The position numbers and the translations under genes were made by a program. A stretch of 64,000 nt of DNA from Streptomyces sp. NBC_01750 (GTDB lineage: Bacteria; Actinomycetota; Actinomycetes; Streptomycetales; Streptomycetaceae), in assembly GCF_035918095.1 (NCBI RefSeq), contig NZ_CP109137.1:6140001-6204000 (forward strand). Direction: 5' to 3'. This document shows positions 52,076 to 61,381 of this stretch, in pieces. The first letter of the stretch is position 1. Every line of letters begins with the position of its first letter. The notes below the pieces were generated by a model. It searched no databases. It had not been told where the DNA came from and saw only the letters and a list, made by a program, of their open reading frames with translations.

Positions 52076-54352
52076 TCACGTTCTGACGCGAAGCAGCAGC
52101 ACCGACCGCGCCGGCACGGTCACCGTCTCCCCACCGGGATGCACGGTGCCCGGCGCCGTCTCCTGGTCCTCCCGCGAGGTGTCGACCACCAGCTCGTACG
52201 CCTGCGCCCAGGGCGGGCCGGGAAGCCGGAAGCTCGTCGGCCGGTCCGCCGAGTGCAGCACCGTCAGGAAGCTGTCGTCCGTCACCTCCGCCCCGCGCGC
52301 GTCACGTCCTGGGATGTCGCGGCCGGAGAGATAGAGCGCCAGCGTCGACGCCGGGGCGTACCAGTCCCGTTCCGTCATCTCCGTGCCGTGCGGCGTGAAC
52401 CAGGCGAGATCCCGCAGCCCGTCCGCCGCCCTCGCGCGGCCCGAGAAGAAGGCACGGCGGCGCAGCACCGGATGGCTGTGGCGCAGCGCCAGCAGCCGGG
52501 TCGTCAGCTCCAGCAGTCCGCGCGGGCCCGGCTGCTCGCGCAGTGACCAGTCCACCCAGCCGATCTCGTTGTCCTGGCAGTAGGCGTTGTTGCTGCCGCC
52601 CTGTGTACGGCCCATCTCGTCGCCCGCGACCAGCATCGGCACCCCCGTCGACACCAGCAGCGTCGTCAGCAGATTGCGCAGCTGCCGCCGCCGTAGCGCG
52701 TTGATCTGCGCATCGTCCGTCTCGCCCTCGGCGCCGCAGTTCCATGACCGGTTGTCGTTCGTGCCGTCGCGGTTGCCCTCGCCATTGGCCTCGTTGTGCT
52801 TCTGCTCGTAACTGACCAGATCGCGCAGGGTGAACCCGTCGTGCGCGGTCACGAAGTTGATGGACGCGTACGGCCGCCGGCCGCCCCAGGCGTACAGATC
52901 GCTGGAGCCCGACAGCCGGTATCCGAGGTCCCTCACGTCGGGCAGCGCGCCGCGCCAGAAGTCCCGTACGGCATCGCGGTAGCGGTCGTTCCACTCCGTC
53001 CACAGCGGCGGGAACGCCCCCACCTGGTAGCCGCCGTTGCCCACGTCCCACGGCTCGGCGATCAGCTTCACCCGCCGCAGCACCGGATCCTGCGCGATCA
53101 CCGCGAGGAAGGGGGAGAGCATGTCGACATCGTGCATGGAGCGCGCCAGCGCCGCCGCCAGGTCGAAGCGGAAGCCGTCGACCCCCATTTCGGTCACCCA
53201 GTAGCGCAGCGAATCGGTGATCAGCCGCAGCACATGCGGCTGCACCACATGCAGGGTGTTGCCGCACCCGGTGTAGTCCGCGTACGTCCGGGGGTCCGAC
53301 TGAAGCCGGTAGTAGCCGCGGTTGTCGATACCGCGCAGCGACAGCGTCGGGCCCAGCTCACCCGCCTCCGCCGTGTGGTTGTAGACCACATCGAGGATGA
53401 CCTCGATCCCGGCGGCGTGCAGCGCCTGCACCATCCGCTTGAACTCGCCGACCTGCTGACCGCTCGTCCCGCTCGCCGAGTACGCGGCGTGCGGCGCGAA
53501 GTAGCCGATGGAGTTGTAGCCCCAGTAGTTGCGCAGGCCGCGCCGCAGCAGATGGTCCTCGTGCGCGTACTGGTGGACCGGCAGCAGCTCGACCGCCGTC
53601 ACCCCGAGCCGCACCAGATGCTCTGTCGCCGCCGGATGCGCGAGACCCGCGTACGTGCCCCGCAGTTCCTCCGGAACCCCCGGATGCAGCTTGGTGAACC
53701 CGCGCACATGCAGCTCGTAGATGACCGAGTCCGCCCACGGCGTCTTGGGCCTGCGGTCGTCCGTCCATTCGTCGTCGGGGGCGTCATCGTGGACGACGAC
53801 GCCTTTGGGCACATACGGCGCCGAGTCCCGGTCGTCCCGCACCGTGTCCGCGACATGCTGCTGCGGCCAGTCGCGCACATGCCCGTACACCTCGGCGGGC
53901 AGTCGGAACTCGCCGTCCACCGCGCGTGCGTACGGATCGAGCAGCAGCTTCGCCGGATTCCATCGCGCGCCCGTCCACGGGTCCCAGCGGCCGTGCACCC
54001 GGAAGCCGTACCGCTGCCCCGGCCGTACCTCGGGCACAAAGCCGTGCCAGATCTCATGGGTCAGCTCGGTCAGCGGCAGCCGCGTCTCGGTGACGGAACC
54101 GCCCTCGTCGCCGAACAGGCACAGCTCCACCGCCTCCGCCCCGCCCGCCCAGAGCGCGAAGTTCGTGCCCGCGACCCCGTCGGGTCCGACCCGGAAACGC
54201 GCCCCGAGCGGCGTCGGCGCCCCCGGCCATACGGCCGGCCTGCGGGCACCTGTCTCTCTGTGGCGGCCGTTGACACCGACCGCCGGGAGTGGGCCGGGAA
54301 GTTCGCCCCGCACCCCCTCCTGCACTGTCTCCTGCTCGGCTGCGCTAGACAC
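52076..54352 (-). CDS. glgX: Glycogen debranching enzyme
   Basis: GlgX cuts alpha-1,6 branches left after phosphorylase action. The 758-residue GH13/isoamylase-type protein has an N-terminal CBM48-like domain (about 45-160). The barrel residues are Asp397 (DGFRFDLAAAL), Glu433 (LIAEPWDVG) and Asp505 (FVTAHDGFTL), with the family's NNAYCQDNEIGWVDW near 605 and a C-terminal beta domain. The GTG at 54352 is the longest start, with a weak ribosome site, so the first 30 residues are uncertain. It complements GlgP and GlgB further left. Confidence 0.95.
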   Translation of the reverse strand: MSSAAEQETVQEGVRGELPGPLPAVGVNGRHRETGARRPAVWPGAPTPLGARFRVGPDGVAGTNFALWAGGAEAVELCLFGDEGGSVTETRLPLTELTHEIWHGFVPEVRPGQRYGFRVHGRWDPWTGARWNPAKLLLDPYARAVDGEFRLPAEVYGHVRDWPQQHVADTVRDDRDSAPYVPKGVVVHDDAPDDEWTDDRRPKTPWADSVIYELHVRGFTKLHPGVPEELRGTYAGLAHPAATEHLVRLGVTAVELLPVHQYAHEDHLLRRGLRNYWGYNSIGYFAPHAAYSASGTSGQQVGEFKRMVQALHAAGIEVILDVVYNHTAEAGELGPTLSLRGIDNRGYYRLQSDPRTYADYTGCGNTLHVVQPHVLRLITDSLRYWVTEMGVDGFRFDLAAALARSMHDVDMLSPFLAVIAQDPVLRRVKLIAEPWDVGNGGYQVGAFPPLWTEWNDRYRDAVRDFWRGALPDVRDLGYRLSGSSDLYAWGGRRPYASINFVTAHDGFTLRDLVSYEQKHNEANGEGNRDGTNDNRSWNCGAEGETDDAQINALRRRQLRNLLTTLLVSTGVPMLVAGDEMGRTQGGSNNAYCQDNEIGWVDWSLREQPGPRGLLELTTRLLALRHSHPVLRRRAFFSGRARAADGLRDLAWFTPHGTEMTERDWYAPASTLALYLSGRDIPGRDARGAEVTDDSFLTVLHSADRPTSFRLPGPPWAQAYELVVDTSREDQETAPGTVHPGGETVTVPARSVLLLRVRT

Positions 54353-54551
54353 CTGCCGGCCTCCCGCGGCTCATCGGGCCCCGCCGGGGGTGCCTCCCAG
54401 GCCCGAAGGGCTCTGGGGGAGTACTGCTCACGGCGTCCCGGCCGCGGCACCCCACGCGTGGTCCTCCCACCTGTTCTGCCCGCACTGCTCTCATACCAAC
54501 ATGGCCCCGCGCTCACGTTTCCCCTGGAGGGGGGCGGTCGTTGGTCGGTAC

Positions 54552-55763
54552 GTGAGACATGTACTGAAGCGGGCAGGACGGGGCGCGGCCGTCGTCCTGA
54601 CATGGGCAGGACTGATGGCCGGGCTGGCCGGATGCACCGGCGCGGAGCTCGACATCGGCAATAAGCCGCGGTCGCCCGAGGACGCGATCCAGGTCGTCCC
54701 CGAGGATGGCGCGAAGGGGGTCGGCCCTGAGGGCCCGCTCATGGTGAAGCTGCCCAGCGGGCGGCTCGAGCGGGTCAGGGTGATGCAGGTGGAGGACGGC
54801 CGGCCGACCGAGGTCCCCGGCGTGGTCTCCGAGGACGGGCTGCGCTGGAACCCGGCCGAGGGCACGCACCTCGATCTGTCTGCGAAGTACAGCGTCGACG
54901 TGGTGGCGCTGGACGGACACGGCCACCGTCAGGCCCGCCACACCACCTTCACCACACAGATTCCCGAGCGCCGTTTCATCGGCTACTTCAAACCGGAGAA
55001 CCGCTCGACCGTCGGCACCGGCATGATCGTTTCCTTCGACTTCAACCGGGAGATCGAGAACCGCGAGGCCGTCGAACGTGCCATCCGCGTCACCTCCGAG
55101 CCGCCCGTCGAGGTGGTCGGCCACTGGTTCGGCAAGGAGCGCCTCGACCTCCGTCCGCGGGAGTACTGGAAACCGGGCACCAAGGTCACGGTCGATGTGC
55201 GGCTGCGTGATGTCGAGGCGGCGCCGCGGGTGTACGGCATCCAGCAGAAGACCGTCGCCTTCACGGTCGGCCGCTCGCAGGTCTCACAGGTCGACGCCAC
55301 GGCGCACACCATGCGGATCACGCGCGACGGCGCCGTCCTGGCGACTCTGCCCATCACTGCGGGAGGGCCCAAGACGACGACGTACAACGGCAAGATGGTG
55401 GTCTCCGAGCTGTTCGACGTGACCCGGATGAACGGCCGGACGGTCGGCTTCGGCGGCGAGTACGACATCAAGGACGTCCCGCACGCGATGCGTCTGACCA
55501 ACTCGGGGACGTTCCTGCACGGCAATTACTGGGCCGCGCCGGAGACCTTCGGCTCGGAGAACGTGAGCCATGGCTGCGTCGGACTGCGCGACGTCAAGGG
55601 CGGCAGCGAGGACACCCCGGCCGGGTGGTTCTTCGACCGGACGCTGATCGGCGATGTGGTCGAGGTCGTGGGCTCACAGGACAAGCGGGTCGACCCCGAC
55701 AACGGTCTCGGCGGCTGGAACCTGGACTGGAAGGCGTGGAAGGAGGGTTCCGCGCTGCGCTGA
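54552..55763 (+). CDS. L,D-transpeptidase lipoprotein (first of tandem pair)
   Basis: The enzyme makes 3-3 crosslinks in peptidoglycan outside the membrane. From the GTG at 54552 the signal MRHVLKRAGRGAAVVLTWAG leads to the lipobox LAGC (Cys28). Two Ig-like domains follow (about 45-255), then the YkuD catalytic domain (about 260-385) with HGNYW and the catalytic SHGCVGLRD (Cys near 350). An ATG at 54501 would give a 17-residue longer signal, so the start is uncertain. It is followed in the same direction by a close paralogue, 184 bases on. Confidence 0.9.
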   Translation: MRHVLKRAGRGAAVVLTWAGLMAGLAGCTGAELDIGNKPRSPEDAIQVVPEDGAKGVGPEGPLMVKLPSGRLERVRVMQVEDGRPTEVPGVVSEDGLRWNPAEGTHLDLSAKYSVDVVALDGHGHRQARHTTFTTQIPERRFIGYFKPENRSTVGTGMIVSFDFNREIENREAVERAIRVTSEPPVEVVGHWFGKERLDLRPREYWKPGTKVTVDVRLRDVEAAPRVYGIQQKTVAFTVGRSQVSQVDATAHTMRITRDGAVLATLPITAGGPKTTTYNGKMVVSELFDVTRMNGRTVGFGGEYDIKDVPHAMRLTNSGTFLHGNYWAAPETFGSENVSHGCVGLRDVKGGSEDTPAGWFFDRTLIGDVVEVVGSQDKRVDPDNGLGGWNLDWKAWKEGSALR

Positions 55764-55947
55764 CCCTCGCTGACCTGCAAGGCCCGCACCGTCTCAGGTG
55801 AGCCCGGCGGACAAGTTGGGACTGAACGGTGACATTCGTGGGGAGGTTCACCTACCCACGGTGTGATTATCTATCGCCGTGCGTGCGTGAGGCGCGCGGG
55901 GGTGCGGGCCGTGGCGGGGCCAGGCCGTGCGAGGGGAGAAGACCATT

Positions 55948-57198
55948 TTGAACGGGCAGCCGATATCGGGGGCATCGGCCGGGGCGGGAAGCGGACGCGG
56001 GCGTGGGGGCGCCGCTCTGCTGGCTCTGGTGCTGGGGGCGTTGCTGGTGCTGGTCACGGCTTGCGGTGGTGGGGGCTCCGGCAAGGGCAGTGACGACAAG
56101 GACAAGAAGGACGGCGGGAAGGTCGGGAACGCGGCCTCCCAGGCGGTGGTGACCATCGCGCCCAAGGACGGCGCCCGGTCGGTAGCCACCAGCGGCGCAC
56201 TCAAGGTCACCGCCGAGAAGGGCAAGCTGACCACGGTCACGGTCCAGGACGACAAGGGCTCCGCGGTCGAGGGCAAGCTCGCAGCGGACGGCGCCAGTTG
56301 GCAGCCGCTGCAGCACCTGGCGGGCTCCACCAAGTACAAGGTGCACGCCATCGCCAAGGACGCGGACGGCCGTGAGTCGGCGAAGGACACCACCTTCACC
56401 ACGCTCGTCCCGAAGAACACCTTCCTCGGGCAGTACACGCCCGAGGACGGCGCGACGGTCGGCGTCGGCATGCCGGTCTCGGTCAACTTCACCCGTGGCA
56501 TCACCAATCCGGAGTCCGTCGAGAAGGCCATCAAGGTGACCGCGGAGCCGGCCGTGCCGGTCGAGGGCCACTGGTTCGGCAACGACCGTCTCGACTTCCG
56601 CCCGGAGAAGTACTGGGCCGCGGGCACCAAGGTGACGGTCAGGCTCAGCCTGGACGGCGTCGAGGGCCGCCCCGGGGTGTACGGCAAGCAGTCCAAGACG
56701 GTGAAGTTCACCATCGGCCGCAGCCAGGTCTCCACCGTGGACGCCGGTGCGCACACCATGAAGGTCGTACGGGACGGCAAGCAGATCAAGTCCATTCCCA
56801 TCACCGCGGGCGCGCCGTCGACCACGACGTACAACGGCCAGATGGTCATCAGTGAGAAGTACAAGGTGACCCGGATGAACGGCGCCACCGTGGGCTTCGG
56901 CGGCGAGTACGACATCAAGGACGTGCCGCACGCGATGCGTCTGTCCAGCTCGGGCACCTTCATCCACGGCAACTACTGGGCCTCGTCCGGGACGTTCGGT
57001 TCGTCGAACGTCAGCCATGGCTGTGTGGGTCTGCGCGACGTCCGGGGGGCGTACGACGACGGCACCCCGGCGGCCTGGCTCTTCGACCGGTCGATCATCG
57101 GCGACGTGGTGATCGTGAAGAACTCCAAGGACCGCCAGATCGCTCCGGAGAACGGTCTGAACGGCTGGAACCTGTCCTGGGCGGACTGGACCAAGTAG
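55948..57198 (+). CDS. L,D-transpeptidase lipoprotein (second of tandem pair)
   Basis: The 416-residue paralogue shares architecture with the gene before it: signal and lipobox (LVTAC near residue 40), a Gly/Ser/Lys linker, two Ig-like domains, and the YkuD domain with FIHGNYWAS and SHGCVGLRD. GFGGEYDIKDVPHAMRL is identical in both proteins. The TTG at 55948 is preferred over a GTG 7 codons upstream because GGGGAG precedes it at 9 bases and the GTG lacks a site. A strong terminator follows the stop. Confidence 0.92.
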   Translation: MNGQPISGASAGAGSGRGRGGAALLALVLGALLVLVTACGGGGSGKGSDDKDKKDGGKVGNAASQAVVTIAPKDGARSVATSGALKVTAEKGKLTTVTVQDDKGSAVEGKLAADGASWQPLQHLAGSTKYKVHAIAKDADGRESAKDTTFTTLVPKNTFLGQYTPEDGATVGVGMPVSVNFTRGITNPESVEKAIKVTAEPAVPVEGHWFGNDRLDFRPEKYWAAGTKVTVRLSLDGVEGRPGVYGKQSKTVKFTIGRSQVSTVDAGAHTMKVVRDGKQIKSIPITAGAPSTTTYNGQMVISEKYKVTRMNGATVGFGGEYDIKDVPHAMRLSSSGTFIHGNYWASSGTFGSSNVSHGCVGLRDVRGAYDDGTPAAWLFDRSIIGDVVIVKNSKDRQIAPENGLNGWNLSWADWTK

Positions 57199-57220
57199 TA
57201 CGTCCGCCTTCCGGAAACGC

Positions 57221-57255
57221 CGGACCCGGTGCTGTGAGCAACAGCACCGGGTCCG
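57221..57255 (+). terminator. Terminator of the second L,D-transpeptidase gene
   Basis: A perfect 14-bp stem (57221-57234 with 57242-57255) has a 7-base loop and is followed by TTGT. Confidence 0.85.
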
Positions 57256-57284
57256 TTGTCGTTAGCGACGGTTAACCTGCCTCC

Positions 57285-58055
57285 ATGACGACTGTTGCAC
57301 TCGAGGTCTCCGAAGGCGTCGGCACCATCCGACTGGACCGCCCGCCGATGAACGCCCTGGACATCGCCATCCAGGACAGGCTGCGCGAGCTCGCCGAGGA
57401 GGCGACCCGCCGCGACGACGTGCGGGCCGTGATCCTGTACGGCGGCGAGAAGGTGTTCGCGGCCGGAGCGGACATCAAGGAGATGCAGGAGATGGACCAC
57501 GCGGCGATGGTCGTGCGGTCCCGGGCCCTGCAGGATTCCTTCACCGCTGTCGCCCGTATCCCCAAGCCCGTAGTCGCCGCCGTCACCGGCTACGCACTCG
57601 GAGGCGGCTGCGAGCTGGCCCTCTGCGCCGACTTCCGGATCGCCGCCGACAACGCCACGCTCGGGCAGCCCGAGATCCTGCTCGGCCTGATCCCGGGCGC
57701 CGGCGGCACCCAGCGGCTCTCGCGGCTGATCGGCCCGTCCAAGGCCAAGGACCTGATCTTCACCGGCCGCATGGTGAAGGCCGAGGAGGCGCTGGCACTC
57801 GGTCTCGTCGACCGCCTCGTCCCCGCGGCCGAGGTGTACGAGCAGGCCCGCGCCTGGGCCGCACGGCTCGCGCGGGGGCCGGCGCTGGCGCTGCGTGCCG
57901 CCAAGGAGTCCATCGACGCCGGCCTGGAGACGGACATCGGGACGGGCCTCGCCATTGAACGCAACTGGTTCGCGGGCCTGTTCGCGACGGAGGACCGCGA
58001 GCGCGGGATGCGCAGCTTCGTGGAGGAGGGCCCGGGCAAGGCCAAGTTCCTCTGA
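57285..58055 (+). CDS. Enoyl-CoA hydratase/isomerase
   Basis: The 256-residue crotonase-fold enzyme hydrates trans-2-enoyl-CoA. VFAAGADIKEMQEM (about 62) and ALGGGCELALCADFRIA (about 105) form the oxyanion hole, and GQPEILLGLIPGAGGTQRL (about 127) holds the second catalytic Glu region. The length is standard. It stands alone after a terminator, with no other fatty-acid genes nearby. The exact CoA substrate cannot be read from the sequence. Confidence 0.95.
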   Translation: MTTVALEVSEGVGTIRLDRPPMNALDIAIQDRLRELAEEATRRDDVRAVILYGGEKVFAAGADIKEMQEMDHAAMVVRSRALQDSFTAVARIPKPVVAAVTGYALGGGCELALCADFRIAADNATLGQPEILLGLIPGAGGTQRLSRLIGPSKAKDLIFTGRMVKAEEALALGLVDRLVPAAEVYEQARAWAARLARGPALALRAAKESIDAGLETDIGTGLAIERNWFAGLFATEDRERGMRSFVEEGPGKAKFL

Positions 58056-58254
58056 GCGCGGGCACGTTGGACACATCGATGCCGGGCGTCAACCCTGTGA
58101 CCGGCTTAGCCGAGTCTTAAAGGAGCCTTAAGGCCGAGCGGGCCGCTGCGCTGAGTGATCATCTGTGAGCGAGGCGTCAGCGCAGCTCAGCGAGTGTATG
58201 AATGGCTGCATGGGGCCAGTGGCATATGCCATTGAGTTGCGCGGGAGTGGATTG

Positions 58255-58279
58255 TTCCGGGGGGCCTATTCCCCCGGAA
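58255..58279 (+). promoter_or_regulatory. Hairpin upstream of the ATP-binding protein gene
   Basis: TTCCGGGGG pairs exactly with CCCCCGGAA across a 7-base loop, 39 bases before the ATG at 58318. It may terminate read-through from the hydratase gene or shape the leader of the next gene. Confidence 0.45.
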
Positions 58280-58317
58280 TGGCCCCGGAAGCCGCTCATT
58301 GCGGCCATGATGGGGGC

Positions 58318-58821
58318 ATGGCGGGCCTGGAGGGTGTGGAGCAACCGCGACAGCGTGGCAGCGCTCCCGTCGCGCGGCGGGTTCCGGCCGTCGAGGATGA
58401 ACAGGCGCTCAAGGCTCTGGAGTTGTTCGGCAATCCGACGGACGAGGAAGTCCGACTGCCTTCCCGCCCCGAATCCGCCGCCACCGCACGCCGGCTGACC
58501 CAGTGTGTGGTGCTGCGCCAGTGGGCGCTCTCCGCGCAGACCGCCGAGCATGCGGTGTTACTCGTCTCGGAGCTCGTCGGTAATGCCGTGCGCCATACCG
58601 GCGCGCGCGTCTTCGGGTTGCGGATGCTGCGGCGTCGCGGCTGGATCAGGATCGAGGTCCATGATCCCTCCCGCGGGCTGCCCTGTCTGATGCCGGTCCA
58701 GGAGATGGACATCAGCGGCCGCGGCCTCTTTCTCGTGGACAAGCTCTCCGACCGGTGGGGCGTGGATCTGCTGCCCCGCGGCAAGACCACCTGGTTCGAG
58801 ATGCGGGTCTCCGACCGCTGA
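58318..58821 (+). CDS. Anti-sigma-factor-like ATP-binding protein (HATPase_c)
   Basis: The 167-residue protein has a single GHKL ATPase domain (about 45-165) with LLVSELVGNAVRHTG (N-box) and DISGRGLFLVDKLSDRWG (G-box), as in SpoIIAB/RsbW-type serine kinases. Streptomyces has many such single-domain proteins, which control sigma factors or STAS partners. The start is uncertain: frames are open back to a GTG at 58165, but the DNA there holds a hairpin and no good ribosome site, so the ATG at 58318 is preferred. A STAS protein gene 3.7 kb away may be a partner, but this is speculation. Confidence 0.82.
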   Translation: MAGLEGVEQPRQRGSAPVARRVPAVEDEQALKALELFGNPTDEEVRLPSRPESAATARRLTQCVVLRQWALSAQTAEHAVLLVSELVGNAVRHTGARVFGLRMLRRRGWIRIEVHDPSRGLPCLMPVQEMDISGRGLFLVDKLSDRWGVDLLPRGKTTWFEMRVSDR

Positions 58822-59230
58822 GGAGTCGGGCGGCGAGGTGCCGCGATCGGCGGACCGGGAAACAGTGGACCGGGAAACACAGAAGCCCCCTGAGCGGGGG
58901 CTCCTGTGGAGCGCCGTGGATTGGGGGGTGTATCCACGGCGGCTTACGACGACCTGGCCCGGGTCAATGGGGTCGTGTCACCGACTATGGCAGACGGGCG
59001 CCGCGGCGCCAAAAGTCTATAGGCGTTGAAAGCTGTCAAATATGGACATGTGTGAAGTGAATCGTAGGTTAGATGGGCCACTTGCCTGGTAAACGGTGCA
59101 TGAATATAGATTGCATCGAGTGTTTTAGTGGCCCACCGTCCCGGCGACGGGCCTCGCGGTCGCGACCCGTAATCACCCTGAATTTGGACAATCGTTATCT
59201 TGCGGGCAGTCCGCGCCTACTGTGCTTCCC
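58822..59230. other. 409-base gap with hairpins, possible small RNA
   Basis: Just past the ATPase gene is a 7-bp terminator-like stem (58884-58890 with 58896-58902), then a 9-bp hairpin (58913-58921 with 58932-58940). A lower-GC stretch at about 59010-59130 follows. No protein gene is seen. A minus-strand transcript from about 59020 ending at the 58884-58902 stem would be about 140 bases, but no convincing promoter was found. Confidence 0.4.
58884..58902 (+). terminator. Terminator of the ATP-binding protein gene
   Basis: AGCCCCC and GGGGGCT pair around a 5-base TGAGC loop, 63 bases beyond the stop at 58821. Confidence 0.65.
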
Positions 59231-60010
59231 GTGACCTCGATCGACCGCCGCAGCGCACTGCGCGCAGGAGTGGGTGCGGCCGTCGCGGGTGCCCTCGCCA
59301 CGAGCTGCACCGACGACAGTCCCGCTCCGCCGCCGCCCGCACCGCCCGCCGCCCCCACGCCGCTGCCCCGCGGTTCCCGTCCCGGCCCCGCTCCCCGCCG
59401 CTTCCCCGGACAGCCCGCCCGGATCGCGCACGGTCCCCGCGACCGGGACCGGGTGGCCCTCACCTTCCACGGCCAGGGGGATCCGGCCGTGGCCAGGGCG
59501 TTACTGGCCGAGGCCGAACGGGCCGGGGCCCATGTCACCGTCCTCGCCGTCGGCAGCTGGCTCGACGAGTACCCGGCCCTCGCCCGCCAGATCCTCGACG
59601 GCGGGCACGACCTCGGCAATCACACCCAGCGCCATCTGGGCATCTCGGAGATGTCCGAGACGCAGGCGTACGCCGAGATCACCGGCTGTGCCGAGCGGCT
59701 GCGCCGGCTCACCGGCTCCATCGGCACCTGGTTCCGCCCCTCCCGAACGCGCGACGCGACCCCCCTCGTCACCGCGCTCGCCCACCGGGCCGGCTACCCG
59801 CATGTTCTCTCGTACGACGTCGACTCCCTCGACTACACCAAGCCCGGCGCCACAGCCGTCACCCGCAATGTCACCGGGCAGATCCGGCGCGGGTCGGTGG
59901 TGAGCCTGCACTTCGGCGTTCCCGACACGGTCGCCGCGCTGCCCGCACTCCTCGACGACCTCAACCGCCGCGGCCTGCGCGCGGTGACCACCACGGAGCT
60001 GCTGATCTGA
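59231..60010 (+). CDS. Polysaccharide-deacetylase-family lipoprotein
   Basis: The 259-residue exported protein has a signal with twin Arg (DRRSALRAGVGAAVAGALATSC) and a lipobox Cys, a Pro-rich linker (about 28-60), and the NodB fold. The first motif, normally TFDDGP, reads LTFHGQGDP. The metal motif GNHTQRHL (about 135) is intact, as is the later DVDSLDY and SLHFGV. The changed first motif removes the usual catalytic Asp position, so activity is uncertain. The GTG at 59231 may be leaderless, with TACTGT 7 bases upstream. The stop overlaps the next gene by one base. Confidence 0.87.
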   Translation: MTSIDRRSALRAGVGAAVAGALATSCTDDSPAPPPPAPPAAPTPLPRGSRPGPAPRRFPGQPARIAHGPRDRDRVALTFHGQGDPAVARALLAEAERAGAHVTVLAVGSWLDEYPALARQILDGGHDLGNHTQRHLGISEMSETQAYAEITGCAERLRRLTGSIGTWFRPSRTRDATPLVTALAHRAGYPHVLSYDVDSLDYTKPGATAVTRNVTGQIRRGSVVSLHFGVPDTVAALPALLDDLNRRGLRAVTTTELLI

Positions 60011-61197
60011 TGCACCCGATGACTCCCCTCGCCAAGCGGACCACCGCGCTGCTCGCGGGCGTCCTGCTCGCGCTGCTCGCGGGCTGTAGCTCACCCCCCG
60101 ACCGGACGGAGGCGCTCGCCACCAAGGCCGCCGCGCCGCCCGCCAAGCCCCGGTACGGGCAGCACTCCTGGCTGCGTGGCATGCCGCCCGTGCTGGACCC
60201 GCATGACGTCTACTCGGCGGACCGCCCGGGCCGGCTCTCGCCGGCGGTCAACGGCTTCCCGTCCCGGGTCTACGTCCCCAACACCAACTCCAACACCGTC
60301 TCGGTCATCGACCCCACGACGTACAAGGTCATCCAGACGATCCCGGTCGGCGTCCAGCCGCAGCACGTCGTCCCCTCCTGGGACCTCAAGACGCTCTGGG
60401 TCAACAACAACCGCGGCCATACGCTCACCCCGATCAACCCCGCCACCGGCGCCGCGGGCAAGCCGGTCGACGTGCACGACCCGTACAACCTCTACTTCAC
60501 GCCCGACGGCAAGTACGCGATCGTCATGGCCTCGCTGGACCGCGAGCTCGTCTTCCGCGACGCGCACACCATGAAGCAGATCAAGAGCACCCCGGTCTCC
60601 TGCTACGGCGTCAACCACGCGGACTTCTCCGCCGATGGCCGCTTCTTCATCGTCTCCTGCGAGTTCTCCGGCGAGCTGCTGAAGGTCGACACGGAGGAGA
60701 TGAAGGTCGTCGGCCGGCAGAAGCTGCCCTTCAACGGTGCGATGCCGCAGGACGTGAAGATCTCGCCGGACGGCAAGACCTTCTACATCGCCGACATGAT
60801 GGCGCACGGCGTGTGGGTGCTCGACGGCGAGAAGTTCACCACGCCCGGACTGCTGCCCACCGGCAAGGGCTGTCACGGCCTCTACGTCAGCCGTGACTCC
60901 AGGGAGATGTACATCTCCAACCGCGGCGAGGGCTCCATCTCCGTCTTCGACTTCGCACAGAACAGACTGACCAAGAAGTGGACGCTGCCGGACGGCGGCA
61001 GCCCCGACATGGGCGGTGTCTCGGCGGACGGCAAGGTGCTGTGGCTGTCCGGGCGTTACGACTCCGAGGTGTACGCCATCGACACCACGACCGGTAAGCA
61101 GCTGGCCCGTATCAGGGTGGGCAGCGGTCCGCACGGTCTCGCGGTCTATCCGCAGCCCGGGCGCTACTCGCTGGGTCACACGGGCATCTTCCGCTAG
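60010..61197 (+). CDS. YncE-like beta-propeller lipoprotein
   Basis: The 395-residue lipoprotein has a signal (TPLAKRTTALLAGVLLALLAGC) with lipobox Cys near residue 26. Seven propeller-type repeats follow with YVPNTNSNTVSVIDPTTYKV, YFTPDGKYAIV, DFSADGRFFIVSC, KISPDGKTFYIAD and YISNRGEGSISVFD. It probably binds a ligand or partner protein outside the cell. It is translationally coupled to the deacetylase-like gene (TGATG), so the two likely act together on the cell surface. The ATG at 60019 is an equally good start. A 20-bp terminator stem follows. Confidence 0.9.
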   Translation: MHPMTPLAKRTTALLAGVLLALLAGCSSPPDRTEALATKAAAPPAKPRYGQHSWLRGMPPVLDPHDVYSADRPGRLSPAVNGFPSRVYVPNTNSNTVSVIDPTTYKVIQTIPVGVQPQHVVPSWDLKTLWVNNNRGHTLTPINPATGAAGKPVDVHDPYNLYFTPDGKYAIVMASLDRELVFRDAHTMKQIKSTPVSCYGVNHADFSADGRFFIVSCEFSGELLKVDTEEMKVVGRQKLPFNGAMPQDVKISPDGKTFYIADMMAHGVWVLDGEKFTTPGLLPTGKGCHGLYVSRDSREMYISNRGEGSISVFDFAQNRLTKKWTLPDGGSPDMGGVSADGKVLWLSGRYDSEVYAIDTTTGKQLARIRVGSGPHGLAVYPQPGRYSLGHTGIFR

Positions 61198-61229
61198 GCA
61201 GCGCCTCGGGGATCAGCCCCGGACCCGCG

Positions 61230-61276
61230 CCTCGAACGCGGGCGGGGCCGCTATCCGGCCCCGCCCGCGTTCGAGG
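61230..61276. terminator. Strong bidirectional terminator
   Basis: A 20-bp perfect stem (61230-61249 with 61257-61276) with a 7-base loop lies between the convergent propeller and acetyltransferase genes. Confidence 0.85.
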
Positions 61277-61381
61277 ACACGCCCCGCGGTTAAGCACGGC
61301 GCCGCCCGGCGGGCGAGTTCTGTGGCGCGGGCGGCGTGCTCGTCCGGCTCGTCCGGCTCGTCCGGCCGACTCGACCACGGT

